Virus record (IMG/VR): IMGVR_UViG_3300042890_002721
Span: 1-64,000 of that record
Source of the DNA: a virus
Direction: 5' to 3' (one strand)
DNA: 64,000 nucleotides
Shown here: positions 31,260 to 40,284 of the stretch, piece by piece
How positions within the stretch are numbered: the stretch's first letter is position 1
Layout of the letters: each line of letters starts with the position of its first letter
Program-made: the position numbers and the translations under genes
The notes under the pieces: model-generated
Seen by the model: only the letters and a program-made list of their open reading frames with translations
What the model was told of the DNA's origin: nothing
The model's database searches: none

Positions 31260-32042
31260 TTAAGCGTTTTTCATTATGTTATAGTGGTGCATTTCAATAA
31301 GTTTTTTAGCTTCGTGTTTTAAATACATTATTTGAATCTTTTCGAATGACATTTTCTCTTTATCCCAATAACCAACACATATTTGACGACATTTACGATT
31401 TGGGTGCTCTAATTCGTACATATAAGCGTACACAGATAACTGTAATGTATAAATTGACCATTGACATGCTTGTAAGTGGTCAAATGGTTTAAAAAGTGTC
31501 TGATAACCAAATTCATTGAAGAAGTTAAATACTCTATTTGTTTTCCAATCCCATACATCAAAGAAAATTGGGTCTATATCTATTATTAAATCCGACATAC
31601 CAGCTAACTCATATTCTTCAGAAAAAAGGATTCTTTCTGGCCACATAGCAATACCTTCATTAATCTTCAATGCTTCATAACCTTCAATAACTTTTTGTTC
31701 AAATAACCCATCTTCTGACTCATCTGGAAAATACCATTTATTAGCTAATAAATAACGCTCAACTATATCATGGACTTTTGACCCATATATATTAGCATCA
31801 TCATTTAATTTTTGCCAAAAATCAAGTATTTCTTGTTGTGACAAACCAACGTAACGTTCTTGTTTTGCGTTATCTAATTGATTAAATATTGCCAATGAAA
31901 CAGATTCAGAATCAAAATGAGGTTCAATGGATGAAAGTGTCGTAGTTACCGACTTATATGTTTTACCAGTTTCCCTATGATGATATTTATGTTCTATTGG
32001 TTCAAGGTAAACTGGACCAACCCATAATTTCGCTTTACTCAT
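31260..32042 (-). CDS. PD-(D/E)XK nuclease, RecB/Cas4-like, 260 aa
   Basis: Core motifs in order: GSKVHDIVE (~86), EYELAGMSDLIIDI (~145), FFDVWDWKTNR (~160) with the D...K pair, and a QWSIYTLQLS helix. These match the RecB-family exonuclease superfamily used in phage recombination and DNA degradation. It is the first gene of the gp47/gp46 operon, transcribed from a promoter at 32060-32090. Whether it degrades host DNA or processes phage DNA cannot be told. Confidence 0.85.
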   Translation of the reverse strand: MSKAKLWVGPVYLEPIEHKYHHRETGKTYKSVTTTLSSIEPHFDSESVSLAIFNQLDNAKQERYVGLSQQEILDFWQKLNDDANIYGSKVHDIVERYLLANKWYFPDESEDGLFEQKVIEGYEALKINEGIAMWPERILFSEEYELAGMSDLIIDIDPIFFDVWDWKTNRVFNFFNEFGYQTLFKPFDHLQACQWSIYTLQLSVYAYMYELEHPNRKCRQICVGYWDKEKMSFEKIQIMYLKHEAKKLIEMHHYNIMKNA

Positions 32043-32059
32043 TATTTTTTTTTTTATTA

Positions 32060-32090
32060 CAAATATACCATTTTTTTAACTTACATGCAA
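32060..32090 (-). promoter_or_regulatory. Bacteroidetes-type promoter of the recombination operon
   Basis: TTG (32088-32090) within CTTGCA, 20 bp, TATATTTG (32060-32067), 17 nt before the ATG at 32042. Confidence 0.75.
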
Positions 32091-32112
32091 GTATTTATCT
32101 ATAAAATATTAT

Positions 32113-33279
32113 ATGGTAAATAGTAATATGAAAAATTTTATAAAACAAAAATTAAACGAAGCGTTATTGAAAGAGAAATTAATGCTTAAAGATTGGGATT
32201 TATATATTCAATTGGTAGCTAAGGCTTATGCTGAAGCACCAGACTTCGATGCTAGTGTTGTAAACGCTTGGAATGCTCTTAATCAATCTAATTATACATT
32301 ATTTAATAGAATCTTATCAAAGGTTAATTTAATCTTCATAACTTCAGATAAGAATAAAGTTGGTTCTATTGAAATAAATGGTAAACTTTATAAAGTTAAA
32401 TTAGCAGAACTTGGTGATGAGTATAATACTCAAAGTGAGATGAAAAATTCATTCAATGAAACTGGTATACTTAAAATTAGTATGGATTATTCTGAACACC
32501 CTATATTAAGTGTTAAAGATAATATTGTATTTAGAAGTGTTCATGATTACATTGCTCATATATTAGGTAATCATGATTTTGGTGCTAAGGGTGAAATAGC
32601 TTGTTATAATTTACACGCTAAAATGGCACCTAATGCAGCAATACCAGCGTTGTTTACTGAAGTGGTTGGACAAGCATCAACAACAATAGTAACTAATTCT
32701 TACCCTAAACAAAAAATAGCTATATTAAAAGGTTTTGATTACACAAGGGTAGGTCTAATTGATGATGATAATTATGTGATTGTTGATAAGGTTTTAGTTC
32801 CTAAATCACAAGCTGAAAATCCAATTATAAGTAAACCAATCGATAGAACTGAACCAAGTGTTGTTCCACAAAAACAAGAATTTGAAGAACCTTCATTAAC
32901 TGAGTATTATGATGATTTTGATTATGATGATATGGATTTTTTTGAACCAAAGAAAGCTAAGAAATCCGATAAGGTTACTTTTATGGCTAAATTACCAGAT
33001 GTGATTAGATTATACAGAATACTTGTTGCTGATTCAATAGAAGATATCGATACAACATTCTTAGGTTATCATTATTCAATGGATAAAAATAATCTATTAA
33101 GAACACACAGCTTTTTAAAAGGTAAAAAATACTTCTTGGCGACTGTAGATGCTAAAAAATCTTTGGTGGATATAAAAACTACTATGGATAATAATGCATT
33201 ATATCCTAATGAAAAAGAAATAACCCTTAAAAATAAAGGTAGAGGTGTTGATGTTATATCTATTGAACCGTTGAATTAA
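32113..33279 (+). CDS. two-domain protein, possible ADP-ribosyltransferase C-domain, 388 aa
   Basis: Plus-strand gene, divergent from the recombination operon. The N-terminal ~210 residues contain VFRSVHDYIAHILGNHDFG and a following GE, a His-rich run that could hold a metal ion. An acidic linker (~235-285, TEYYDDFDYDDMDFF) follows. The C-terminal ~100 residues read IRLYRIL, then GYHYSMD, then NEKEITL, an order like the Arg, Ser and Glu-x-Glu motifs of arginine-type ADP-ribosyltransferases. T4 uses such enzymes to modify host RNA polymerase. The resemblance is by eye only. TATTTATC at 32092-32099 may be its promoter. Confidence 0.5.
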   Translation: MVNSNMKNFIKQKLNEALLKEKLMLKDWDLYIQLVAKAYAEAPDFDASVVNAWNALNQSNYTLFNRILSKVNLIFITSDKNKVGSIEINGKLYKVKLAELGDEYNTQSEMKNSFNETGILKISMDYSEHPILSVKDNIVFRSVHDYIAHILGNHDFGAKGEIACYNLHAKMAPNAAIPALFTEVVGQASTTIVTNSYPKQKIAILKGFDYTRVGLIDDDNYVIVDKVLVPKSQAENPIISKPIDRTEPSVVPQKQEFEEPSLTEYYDDFDYDDMDFFEPKKAKKSDKVTFMAKLPDVIRLYRILVADSIEDIDTTFLGYHYSMDKNNLLRTHSFLKGKKYFLATVDAKKSLVDIKTTMDNNALYPNEKEITLKNKGRGVDVISIEPLN

Positions 33280-33382
33280 CTATATTCATTATAATTTAAT
33301 TTTCTGGATGTTCTAAGTAAAGCAACTACACCCTTAGACCCATATTGTTCAAACAATTTAGATGGGTCATAACCTTCTGGTG
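33276..33382 (-). pseudogene. orphan 3' end of the primase gene
   Basis: On the minus strand this encodes PEGYDPSKLFEQYGSKG followed by VVALLRTSRKLNYNEYS and a stop. It matches the last ~36 codons of the intact primase gene (PEGYDVSLINQVYGSKG ... LLRTTRKLKYDELN). It lies on the far side of the HNH gene and ends inside the stop of the 388-aa gene, so this was the original primase 3' end. Confidence 0.85.
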
Positions 33383-33402
33383 ACTTTTAAGTAAATTATA
33401 TG

Positions 33403-33410
33403 TATTTATA
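33403..33410 (+). promoter_or_regulatory. TATTTATA box before the HNH gene
   Basis: Plus-strand TATTTATA, 13 nt before ATG 33424. Confidence 0.45.
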
Positions 33411-33423
33411 TTAAAACATATAA

Positions 33424-33993
33424 ATGCCTTATAAGAACCCAGAAGATAAAAAAGCACATAACAAAAAACGTTATGAAAATAATAAAGAAAAATTAATTTT
33501 ACAAAATAAAGAAAATAAAAATAAAAAAATTAATAATAAAAAATATCGAGATAAAAATAAAGAAAAAATTAATGAAAACCAAAAAATATACGCATTAAAT
33601 AATAAAGAGAAAATTAATACATATAAAAGAGAATACGAAAAAAATAGAATGGAGATTGACCCATTATTTAAAATGATTAAAAACATTAGAAACTTAATTG
33701 GTGTTTCAATAAAAAGACAAGGGTTCGATAAAAACTCAAAAACTATTACCATACTTGGTTGCTCATTTAATGAATTCAAGTCATATCTAGAATCAAAGTT
33801 TGAAACATGGATGGATTGGGGTAATAAAGGTAAATATAATGGTGAATTAAACCATGGTTGGGATATAGACCATATTATACCAATATCTTCAGCTATAACT
33901 GAAGAAGATGTGATTAGATTGAATCACTATACGAATCTTCAACCATTGTGTAGTAAAATAAATAGAGATATTAAAAAGGATAACTTAATTTAA
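33424..33993 (+). CDS. HNH homing endonuclease, 189 aa
   Basis: The first ~80 residues are extremely Lys/Asn-rich and helical (KKRYENNKEKLILQNKE). The C-terminal part is an HNH nuclease: HGWDIDHIIPIS with the paired His/Asp and HYTNLQPLCSKIN with the final Asn, plus a preceding SYLESKFETWMDW segment common in phage HNH enzymes. It is on the opposite strand to the primase gene, converging with and overlapping its 3' end by 9 nt, with a second copy of the primase 3' end on its other side. Confidence 0.9.
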   Translation: MPYKNPEDKKAHNKKRYENNKEKLILQNKENKNKKINNKKYRDKNKEKINENQKIYALNNKEKINTYKREYEKNRMEIDPLFKMIKNIRNLIGVSIKRQGFDKNSKTITILGCSFNEFKSYLESKFETWMDWGNKGKYNGELNHGWDIDHIIPISSAITEEDVIRLNHYTNLQPLCSKINRDIKKDNLI

Positions 33994-34941
33994 CTCATCA
34001 TATTTTAACTTTCTTGTTGTTCTAAGCAATTTAATAACACCTTTTGACCCATATACTTGATTTATTAAACTAACATCATACCCTTCTGGTGGGATACATA
34101 TTCTAATTCTATCGTATAAATCACCAAAATTTAATTGTTTGTATAAGTGTATCGCATCTTTTAGTGCATCATCATCTAATAACACCACAATATTAGATGA
34201 TGATTTATCATAAATCATTTCTAACAAGATTGGTGATATGTATTTACCTAACATTGGTATTGAATTCGGTACTACTATATGGTCAGTAACACCTTCAACA
34301 AGATATATTGTAGCATCCCAATTAATTTTAGACTCATTGAAAATTATTTCTTGTTTTTCAACATCTGGATTTAAATATTTTAATTTGGTTTTCTCTTTTG
34401 CAAACCATCTAGCGATAAAATAATTTAATTTACCTTCACTATCATAAGATGGGATAATAATTCTATTAAAATGTTTACCCTTGATAGTATAACCTATATC
34501 AAATTCTTTGATTATATCATCTGTAATACCACGTTCTCTTAGATATGTCATGGCCATATCATACTTAAAATTTTTGGATGTGGATTCGGATAACTTTTTA
34601 TAACTTTCTGGTAATTCAACAATAACTTCTTTACGTTCTTTACCAACCATGGTGTCAGCATCTGGTTTTAATAGTAAGTAATCACGTAAATTTTTTTGTG
34701 AACCGTATTTTTTGATTAGTTTGGTAACTGGCCCTTGCATGTTGTTTACCTCACCACAAGACCAACAGTGAAAAACACTTCTATTATAGTTTATTTCTAA
34801 GTTACCTTTACCATCACCTTCGAACATATTTTTCTCATACGAACACGCTGGACAATCAAAAGAGATTTGTCCAGTATCTTCATTGTGTTTTCTGTTTTCA
34901 CCTAGAAAACCTTCGAGTATATCTACTAATAATACTGACAT
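33985..34941 (-). CDS. DnaG-type primase, 318 aa
   Basis: Makes RNA primers. The N-terminus has a zinc-binding set (CPAC at 30-33; HCWSC at 58-62). The C-terminal half has a Toprim core: TIYLVEGVTD with the catalytic Glu and VVLLDDDALKDA with the metal-binding Asp residues. No helicase domain is fused. At 318 residues it is a short, phage-type enzyme. Its last ~36 codons were replaced with the HNH gene insertion (see 33276-33382). Its ATG is 4 nt after a -7 box, so the message may be leaderless. Confidence 0.88.
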   Translation of the reverse strand: MSVLLVDILEGFLGENRKHNEDTGQISFDCPACSYEKNMFEGDGKGNLEINYNRSVFHCWSCGEVNNMQGPVTKLIKKYGSQKNLRDYLLLKPDADTMVGKERKEVIVELPESYKKLSESTSKNFKYDMAMTYLRERGITDDIIKEFDIGYTIKGKHFNRIIIPSYDSEGKLNYFIARWFAKEKTKLKYLNPDVEKQEIIFNESKINWDATIYLVEGVTDHIVVPNSIPMLGKYISPILLEMIYDKSSSNIVVLLDDDALKDAIHLYKQLNFGDLYDRIRICIPPEGYDVSLINQVYGSKGVIKLLRTTRKLKYDELN

Positions 34942-34945
34942 ACCG

Positions 34946-34976
34946 CAAAATTACTAATTTATTATTGATTTTACAA
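34946..34976 (-). promoter_or_regulatory. Bacteroidetes-type promoter of the primase gene
   Basis: TTG (34974-34976), 20 bp, TAATTTTG (34946-34953), 4 nt before the ATG at 34941. Confidence 0.7.
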
Positions 34977-34983
34977 CTTTTTA

Positions 34984-35235
34984 TTAGAATTTTTTTAAAA
35001 TAAAAGATTTAACCAATAAATTTATGGTTGTACGTTTGTCTGAATAATACTTTGAATTATTGGTTGCAATGTATTTCTTTCTAACCATATCAAAAATATC
35101 TAGTATTGTTTGATTCCTTAATTCTAATGTGTAATTTAACTCAAAATATGTAATGTGAAAATCAACAACTGATTTGACAATAATCAAATCTTCATCAATT
35201 GTATTATCAATTAATTTATTTGTTTCACTTTCCAT
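34984..35235 (-). CDS. hypothetical protein, 83 aa
   Basis: A helical protein with a central YFELNYTLELRNQTILDIFD stretch and a basic, serine-rich end. It overlaps the RuvC-like gene by 25 nt. No family recognised. Confidence 0.5.
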   Translation of the reverse strand: MESETNKLIDNTIDEDLIIVKSVVDFHITYFELNYTLELRNQTILDIFDMVRKKYIATNNSKYYSDKRTTINLLVKSFILKKF

Positions 35236-35870
35236 AACTCATTTTTTTGCATATATCCAATACCAGCTACATACGCATCAGAAGTATCAAATGTTTCTTT
35301 TTTGAGTTTGTTTTTCTTATCGTAAAACCAAGCTACTTGTGGTTCTAATTCAGCAACCTTTTCCCATAACACATATTTCTTATCAACATCAAAAGAATAA
35401 TCACCAAATAATACTGGTGTATTTTTAGCAATGACTTTTTCAGTTAATGGTGTACCATCTTTTTTAAATTTTCTAATTGCCATTAATTCTGGGAATGCAT
35501 ATTTACGTGCATCATATGATGAAATAAAATCTGGAACAACACCAACTGTATCGTAAACAGATTTTGATATCATACCATTAAAACGTAAAAGAGTTGCAAT
35601 AGTATACACATTATTTGATTGTAATAATGGTTCTTCAATAACAACTTTAGTAATACCAAAGTCACTATAATTAGCTAAAAATTCTTGTTCAAATATTTCA
35701 ACCTTACGGAACAATTCTTCCATCTTACTTTGTGGTTGTGGTTTAACTTTTGGTGATACATGGTGTAATAATTTTAATTCACCATGGTCACCCATATCTT
35801 GGAATAACGCAATACCTATGCAACTTGTTGACACATCCAATGCTAATAAAAATTCTGGTTCTTTTGACAT
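35211..35870 (-). CDS. RuvC-like Holliday junction resolvase, 219 aa
   Basis: RNase H fold nuclease. The first acidic residue is Asp12 in LALDVSTSCIGIAL, the second is in VVIEEPL (~78) and the last pair in DTSDAYVAGIG (~195-198), matching the four-acid RuvC active site. It likely resolves branched DNA before packaging, taking the place of T4 endonuclease VII. Its longer central part (85-190) is divergent. It follows the tail genes on the same strand. Confidence 0.85.
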   Translation of the reverse strand: MSKEPEFLLALDVSTSCIGIALFQDMGDHGELKLLHHVSPKVKPQPQSKMEELFRKVEIFEQEFLANYSDFGITKVVIEEPLLQSNNVYTIATLLRFNGMISKSVYDTVGVVPDFISSYDARKYAFPELMAIRKFKKDGTPLTEKVIAKNTPVLFGDYSFDVDKKYVLWEKVAELEPQVAWFYDKKNKLKKETFDTSDAYVAGIGYMQKNELWKVKQIN

Positions 35871-35921
35871 ATAATTCTTTGTTTTATACCAATGTATAAA
35901 ACCTTACGAAAAAATAAAGTC

Positions 35922-37133
35922 TTAAAGCGTGATTTTTATCGATAATGCTAAAAATTCGTTTATATTTTTGTTTATTTGTCTATCAGTCTTAGCCATAGCT
36001 ATTAAATTACCAAAAGAATCATATAACCCAACTTCACTAAATCTAGGGATATCACTACCAGTAAACGTAACGTTTGTAGATGCCCCAAATTCACCTCTAG
36101 CCGCAATACAATTAATGCTTTGATACACTGAAGTGGATACGCTATTAAAAGTGACTGTAGACGCTGTTGTTGCCCCCGTTAATACACCACCAATATTATT
36201 AACTATTGTTGGGTCTGTGATAACCAAGAATCCTTTATCTAAATAAGCGATACCAACTATAGTATCAGCTGTTTTAGCAATATTACTATTGGTTGTTAAA
36301 TTATATAGTTGTTTACCATTACTACTGAAAGGTTTATCAGTGTTGTAACCAGTACCCCAACTTAAAGATGCATCACCACCATTTGGTTTCATGATTGAAT
36401 CCGAAAATAACAAGGCTATATTATCACCTAAAAATTGTGTTGTTAAAGATGTGTCTCTAAGATTAGCATCTTCAATATTTAATGAACTACCTTTGTTTTC
36501 ATAAGTACTATAAATATTATACGTACCAGCTGAGGTAGGTAAACTTAAATTAATAGTTTTTCCATCAATTAATTCACCATATGATACATTATTTATTCCC
36601 ATAACTAGTATGTTTGATTGTGCAATACCAGAAAGTGCTGTATCTGAAAAACCACCATTACTAAATGTAACACCAGTATAATTTATATCTTCAGTTGAAC
36701 CTAATGATAAACCGAATGAATAAAATAAATTAACCAATGGGTCTGTTGCATTGTTATTCCTATCGATTAAATTTTGTGTCAATGAAGTTCCAGAAACAGT
36801 TGTTACACCATTATATAAAACATCACTAATTATTTGTGTAGATTGAGTTTCAACTGGTTTTGTTAATGAACCAGTAGTATTAACAACCAATACACTTCTA
36901 AAATTAGTATTTGGGTTAGTTCCATTACCTAATGTTGAATTAGGTCCTATTTCACCACCTAAAGATGGGACTTGACCACTACCCAATGAGTTAACAGCAT
37001 TGTAGTTAGCATCTGAATCACCAAGACTAAAACTAGTAATTAATGTATTATTTGTTGAGACAAGTAATTGTCTACCTATTGGTGTTAACTTTGCTGTTAA
37101 CGATATAGTTGTTGCTGTGTTATTAAATCCCAT
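35922..37133 (-). CDS. tail protein, 403 aa
   Basis: Beta-rich with many Thr, Ser and Asn. The N-terminus (ISLTAKLTPIGRQLL then FSLGDSDANYN) is homologous in pattern to the start of the 715-aa neighbour (VSIKLTQTGREML then WAIGDSELNYN), and both end with SEVGLYD or SEVGIYD followed by a hydrophobic strand. The two probably share an attachment domain and fold, like tail fiber or collar proteins. Last of the tail cluster. Confidence 0.7.
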   Translation of the reverse strand: MGFNNTATTISLTAKLTPIGRQLLVSTNNTLITSFSLGDSDANYNAVNSLGSGQVPSLGGEIGPNSTLGNGTNPNTNFRSVLVVNTTGSLTKPVETQSTQIISDVLYNGVTTVSGTSLTQNLIDRNNNATDPLVNLFYSFGLSLGSTEDINYTGVTFSNGGFSDTALSGIAQSNILVMGINNVSYGELIDGKTINLSLPTSAGTYNIYSTYENKGSSLNIEDANLRDTSLTTQFLGDNIALLFSDSIMKPNGGDASLSWGTGYNTDKPFSSNGKQLYNLTTNSNIAKTADTIVGIAYLDKGFLVITDPTIVNNIGGVLTGATTASTVTFNSVSTSVYQSINCIAARGEFGASTNVTFTGSDIPRFSEVGLYDSFGNLIAMAKTDRQINKNINEFLALSIKITL

Positions 37134-37135
37134 GA

Positions 37136-39283
37136 TTAAAAATCCATACTAAGTTCAATTGTTATTGTGTTTGATGCAAGAGTGATTGGTGTACTTACTT
37201 TACCAACACATACTAGATTTTTATCAGTATCATAAATACCAACTTCACTAATCTTAATATTAGGTGGGTTAGTTGACATATCTTTACTTCTAGTTGGATT
37301 TGTAGTAGAGTTAAATGTTGATGAATTTACATTTACATTAAAAATTGTTTTATATATTGTAGCACCAATGTATGTATTTAAGTTTCCATAAAATAATCTT
37401 TCATCACCAAATTGTAATGCATCTGGTGTCATATTAGCAGCTAAATTTAATAAACTGATAAGGTCAAAAGTAGTTGATGTCGCACCATTTATCATGTCTA
37501 AAACAAAACCAGTTGTTGATGGTACTTGACCTTCAAGTAATTTAGGGTCAATAGTTTCACCAGAAACACCAGTAATAGCTGTTGAGGTTAAATCAACTTG
37601 TTTCCATGAACCAGCATCTGGTCTAGTTGTTGAGTCTGGAATTATTTGGTATAATAATTTAAATTTCTTAGCGTAAAAACCGTAACCATCATATGTAGCC
37701 GATTCATATTTACGCATAAATGGTAATAAATCAGTTGAATTGATTTTAAATGCTACATCCTTAGCAGTATTTGATTCGTTTGTTAATTTTACATATTTCT
37801 GACAAGGCATACTAGAAGTTAAACCAGTTCCTATTTCATTTTCAAGGCTATAAGTTAAATAGATTGTACTGTTTATAGGTAAAATACCAGTAGAAGTACC
37901 ACCAGAAGGTGAAGAAATCGTTGCAGATAATTCTGGAAGTGTCCAATTTCTATTTGATTTGTAAGATGTAGCAGCCACTATCTCATCATCGTGTAAAACA
38001 ATAGTTTTTAATTGTGGATATACTCTACCAACAACCATTGGTGTTGCTGAATTTGAAAGATATGAAGAATCCTCATATAAATCCATGTATTCAATATCAC
38101 TAGTACCAATATATTGTGTCAGACCACTCGCTGTAAATTTCATACCCATTGTAGTACCACTTTCAGTTGCGTAAGCACTTCTATGATACATAAGGTCTGG
38201 CATAACAATACTAACCGTTTTACCATTTTGTGTATCTACATAGAAAAATTCACCATATAGGTTAGAAATAGTGTTATTAGTATAATGAATGATTGACACT
38301 GATTTACTAATATCATCTGGATAACTAATCCCAGGTCCATTACAACTAAAAGATAATGTGGTAGCAGTGCTTTGACATAAATATTCTAAGTATGGGTTTT
38401 TCTCACCCAAATAAGTATAAGAACCAAATTTAGTGTAATTTTCATACAATTTAGTTTTTGTTAAACCAGTTACACCAGCTAAATCTTCACACCAAACATT
38501 ATTCATATTCCAAACTGGTACATCATGACATGTAATGTTTGAAGCTGAATCGAATGAAAGTGTTCCAGAATCCCAATATGCAGTTGTGTTTCCAGTAGCT
38601 ATCGTATCATATACTTCACCACCTCTATAAACAAATACTTGTGAATTACCAGTGAAACTAGAATAATTAGGTAAATTTCTATCGATAGTAATGTTATACA
38701 TATCAATAATATCTTGTATTTTAAACCATAGATTTGGTAACGGTCTAGTATTCTCATCTGGTATTATAGTTCCAGAATAATCATTAGCTACCTTAATCAA
38801 AACTATATCACCAATTGTAAATGCCGATGTTGGTCCAATATTTAAATTTGTTGTTCCATCTAATATTAAATTACTTATTAAATTAGTGAAAGCAACATAA
38901 GTTTCAGTAGATTTTGTTGTATAATTACCACCAGAATAAGTAAAAAAACCTCTTTCTTCAGCTTGATTATTTACAACAGCTTTTATAACATTTAAGTTAG
39001 TGTTAGTTAAATCTTGATAAGGTGTTGCTGCATTACTTGGAGTAATATACGATTTAAAATTTGGTTGTCTATCTAATGGTCTTAGTATTTTACTAGTTTC
39101 ACTAAGTGTAGTATCACCAACATTAATTGCTGCATCTACGATAGCTTCTCTATTATAATTAAGTTCAGAATCACCGATAGCCCAATATGTAAAATTAAGT
39201 TTTCCTTGTGCTAACATTTCACGCCCAGTCTGAGTTAATTTAATACTAACAAATGGATTTGTATTTTTTATTATATATGACAT
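37136..39283 (-). CDS. tail protein, 715 aa
   Basis: A larger relative of the 403-aa protein, with the same N- and C-terminal motifs and a large beta-rich insertion. Starts MSYIIKNTNPFVSIKL. Its first codons overlap the stop codon of the upstream homing endonuclease gene (39271), and a decayed copy of those first ~25 codons is present at 40198-40272. The start is therefore preserved despite an insertion. Probably a distal tail or fiber component. Confidence 0.7.
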   Translation of the reverse strand: MSYIIKNTNPFVSIKLTQTGREMLAQGKLNFTYWAIGDSELNYNREAIVDAAINVGDTTLSETSKILRPLDRQPNFKSYITPSNAATPYQDLTNTNLNVIKAVVNNQAEERGFFTYSGGNYTTKSTETYVAFTNLISNLILDGTTNLNIGPTSAFTIGDIVLIKVANDYSGTIIPDENTRPLPNLWFKIQDIIDMYNITIDRNLPNYSSFTGNSQVFVYRGGEVYDTIATGNTTAYWDSGTLSFDSASNITCHDVPVWNMNNVWCEDLAGVTGLTKTKLYENYTKFGSYTYLGEKNPYLEYLCQSTATTLSFSCNGPGISYPDDISKSVSIIHYTNNTISNLYGEFFYVDTQNGKTVSIVMPDLMYHRSAYATESGTTMGMKFTASGLTQYIGTSDIEYMDLYEDSSYLSNSATPMVVGRVYPQLKTIVLHDDEIVAATSYKSNRNWTLPELSATISSPSGGTSTGILPINSTIYLTYSLENEIGTGLTSSMPCQKYVKLTNESNTAKDVAFKINSTDLLPFMRKYESATYDGYGFYAKKFKLLYQIIPDSTTRPDAGSWKQVDLTSTAITGVSGETIDPKLLEGQVPSTTGFVLDMINGATSTTFDLISLLNLAANMTPDALQFGDERLFYGNLNTYIGATIYKTIFNVNVNSSTFNSTTNPTRSKDMSTNPPNIKISEVGIYDTDKNLVCVGKVSTPITLASNTITIELSMDF

Positions 39284-40158
39284 AAGTTTTCTTTTAATTT
39301 ATTTTTTATTTTTTCTTTATATGAAATTCTAATTAATTTTATCTTATTTTCAAGACAAAACTTATTTTTTATATTATCTTTTTTTTCTTGGTCAATTAAA
39401 CCATTAACACCACCCCATCTATCAATTATTTCAAAATGTTGTCTACCATCATATTCAATACATATATCCAACTCTGGGAGGTAAAAATCAAATGGTAATG
39501 GGTATTTATCCCTACAACCACTAAAAACATATTGTTGTATGTGTTTAATTTTATAATCTTCTAAAATAACCCTTATCTCACGCTCACCTTTTGATTCTTT
39601 ACATAATAAACAACCATGACCTTTAATATGTTTATCTGAAGATTGTTCAAATTCACCATGGATAGGACAAATTATTTTTATCTTTTTAAACGAACCTTTA
39701 TAATTCACTAATGAATAATCATATTTATTACCGTGTTTTTCTTTAACTTTATTAATATATTCTTCACTGTTTAATTGTCTACCAGAACACTTTAAACAAC
39801 CATGACCCTTTAAATGACTATTTGGTTCTTGTTCAAACGTGCCATGAACTGAGCATATTATTTTAACTTTTGTTTTATTATTTTTGTAGTCAACTAAAGA
39901 ATAATCGTATTTGTTGTTATGTAAATTAACTGATTCTTTTATAAAAGATTCGGTTGTTTTATTAACACCAGAACACTTTAAACAACCATAACCCCTTAAA
40001 TGACTATTTGGTTCTTGTTCAAATATATCGTGAGTTGGACATGTTATTTTTATTTTTGTTTTATTATTTTTGTAGTCAACTAAAGAATAATCGTATTTGT
40101 TGTTATGAATTAATTTTGCTTTTTCAATAAACGTTTCATTTGTTAATTTTTTACTCAT
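39271..40158 (-). CDS. DUF723-type homing endonuclease, 295 aa
   Basis: Three tandem zinc-binding repeats of about 60 residues (FIEKAKLIHNNKYDYSLVDY ... GCLKC type), each with paired Cys and His-Gly, followed by a C-terminal EDxHD/Vsr-like nuclease (PLPFDFYLPELDICIEYDG, then RQHFE). I begin the gene at the internal Met 40158 (MSKKLTNETF). The frame remains open upstream to 40272 through a fossil of the neighbouring tail gene start. The last codons, ending in CHI and stop, lie within the start codons of the tail gene. Confidence 0.85.
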   Translation of the reverse strand: MSKKLTNETFIEKAKLIHNNKYDYSLVDYKNNKTKIKITCPTHDIFEQEPNSHLRGYGCLKCSGVNKTTESFIKESVNLHNNKYDYSLVDYKNNKTKVKIICSVHGTFEQEPNSHLKGHGCLKCSGRQLNSEEYINKVKEKHGNKYDYSLVNYKGSFKKIKIICPIHGEFEQSSDKHIKGHGCLLCKESKGEREIRVILEDYKIKHIQQYVFSGCRDKYPLPFDFYLPELDICIEYDGRQHFEIIDRWGGVNGLIDQEKKDNIKNKFCLENKIKLIRISYKEKIKNKLKENLCHI

Positions 40159-40197
40159 ATTTTTATTTACTAATAAATATACACGAAACCAGAAAAG

Positions 40198-40272
40198 TGC
40201 TAATTGTTCACGACCTTTCTCCGTTAATTTAATACTAACGAATGGATTTGTATTTTTTATAATGTAACTCAT
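40198..40272 (-). pseudogene. orphan 5' end of the 715-aa tail gene
   Basis: Encodes MSYIIKNTNPFVSIKLTEKG and REQLA, close to the first 25 codons of the tail gene at 39283 (MSYIIKNTNPFVSIKLTQTG, REMLA). It then breaks off into the endonuclease leader, in frame. It lies at the place where the tail gene must originally have started, with a TATTTATA box still in front. Confidence 0.88.
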
Positions 40273-40276
40273 ATGT

Positions 40277-40284
40277 TATAAATA
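40277..40284 (-). promoter_or_regulatory. TATTTATA box
   Basis: Coding-strand TATTTATA, 4 nt before the relic ATG at 40272; a second copy lies at 40305-40312. Confidence 0.45.

Noticed and set aside
39271-40272. A single 333-codon endonuclease gene starting at 40272
   Set aside because: The first 25 codons are the relic start of the neighbouring tail gene; the nuclease domain starts at the Met at 40158, although a fusion product cannot be excluded.
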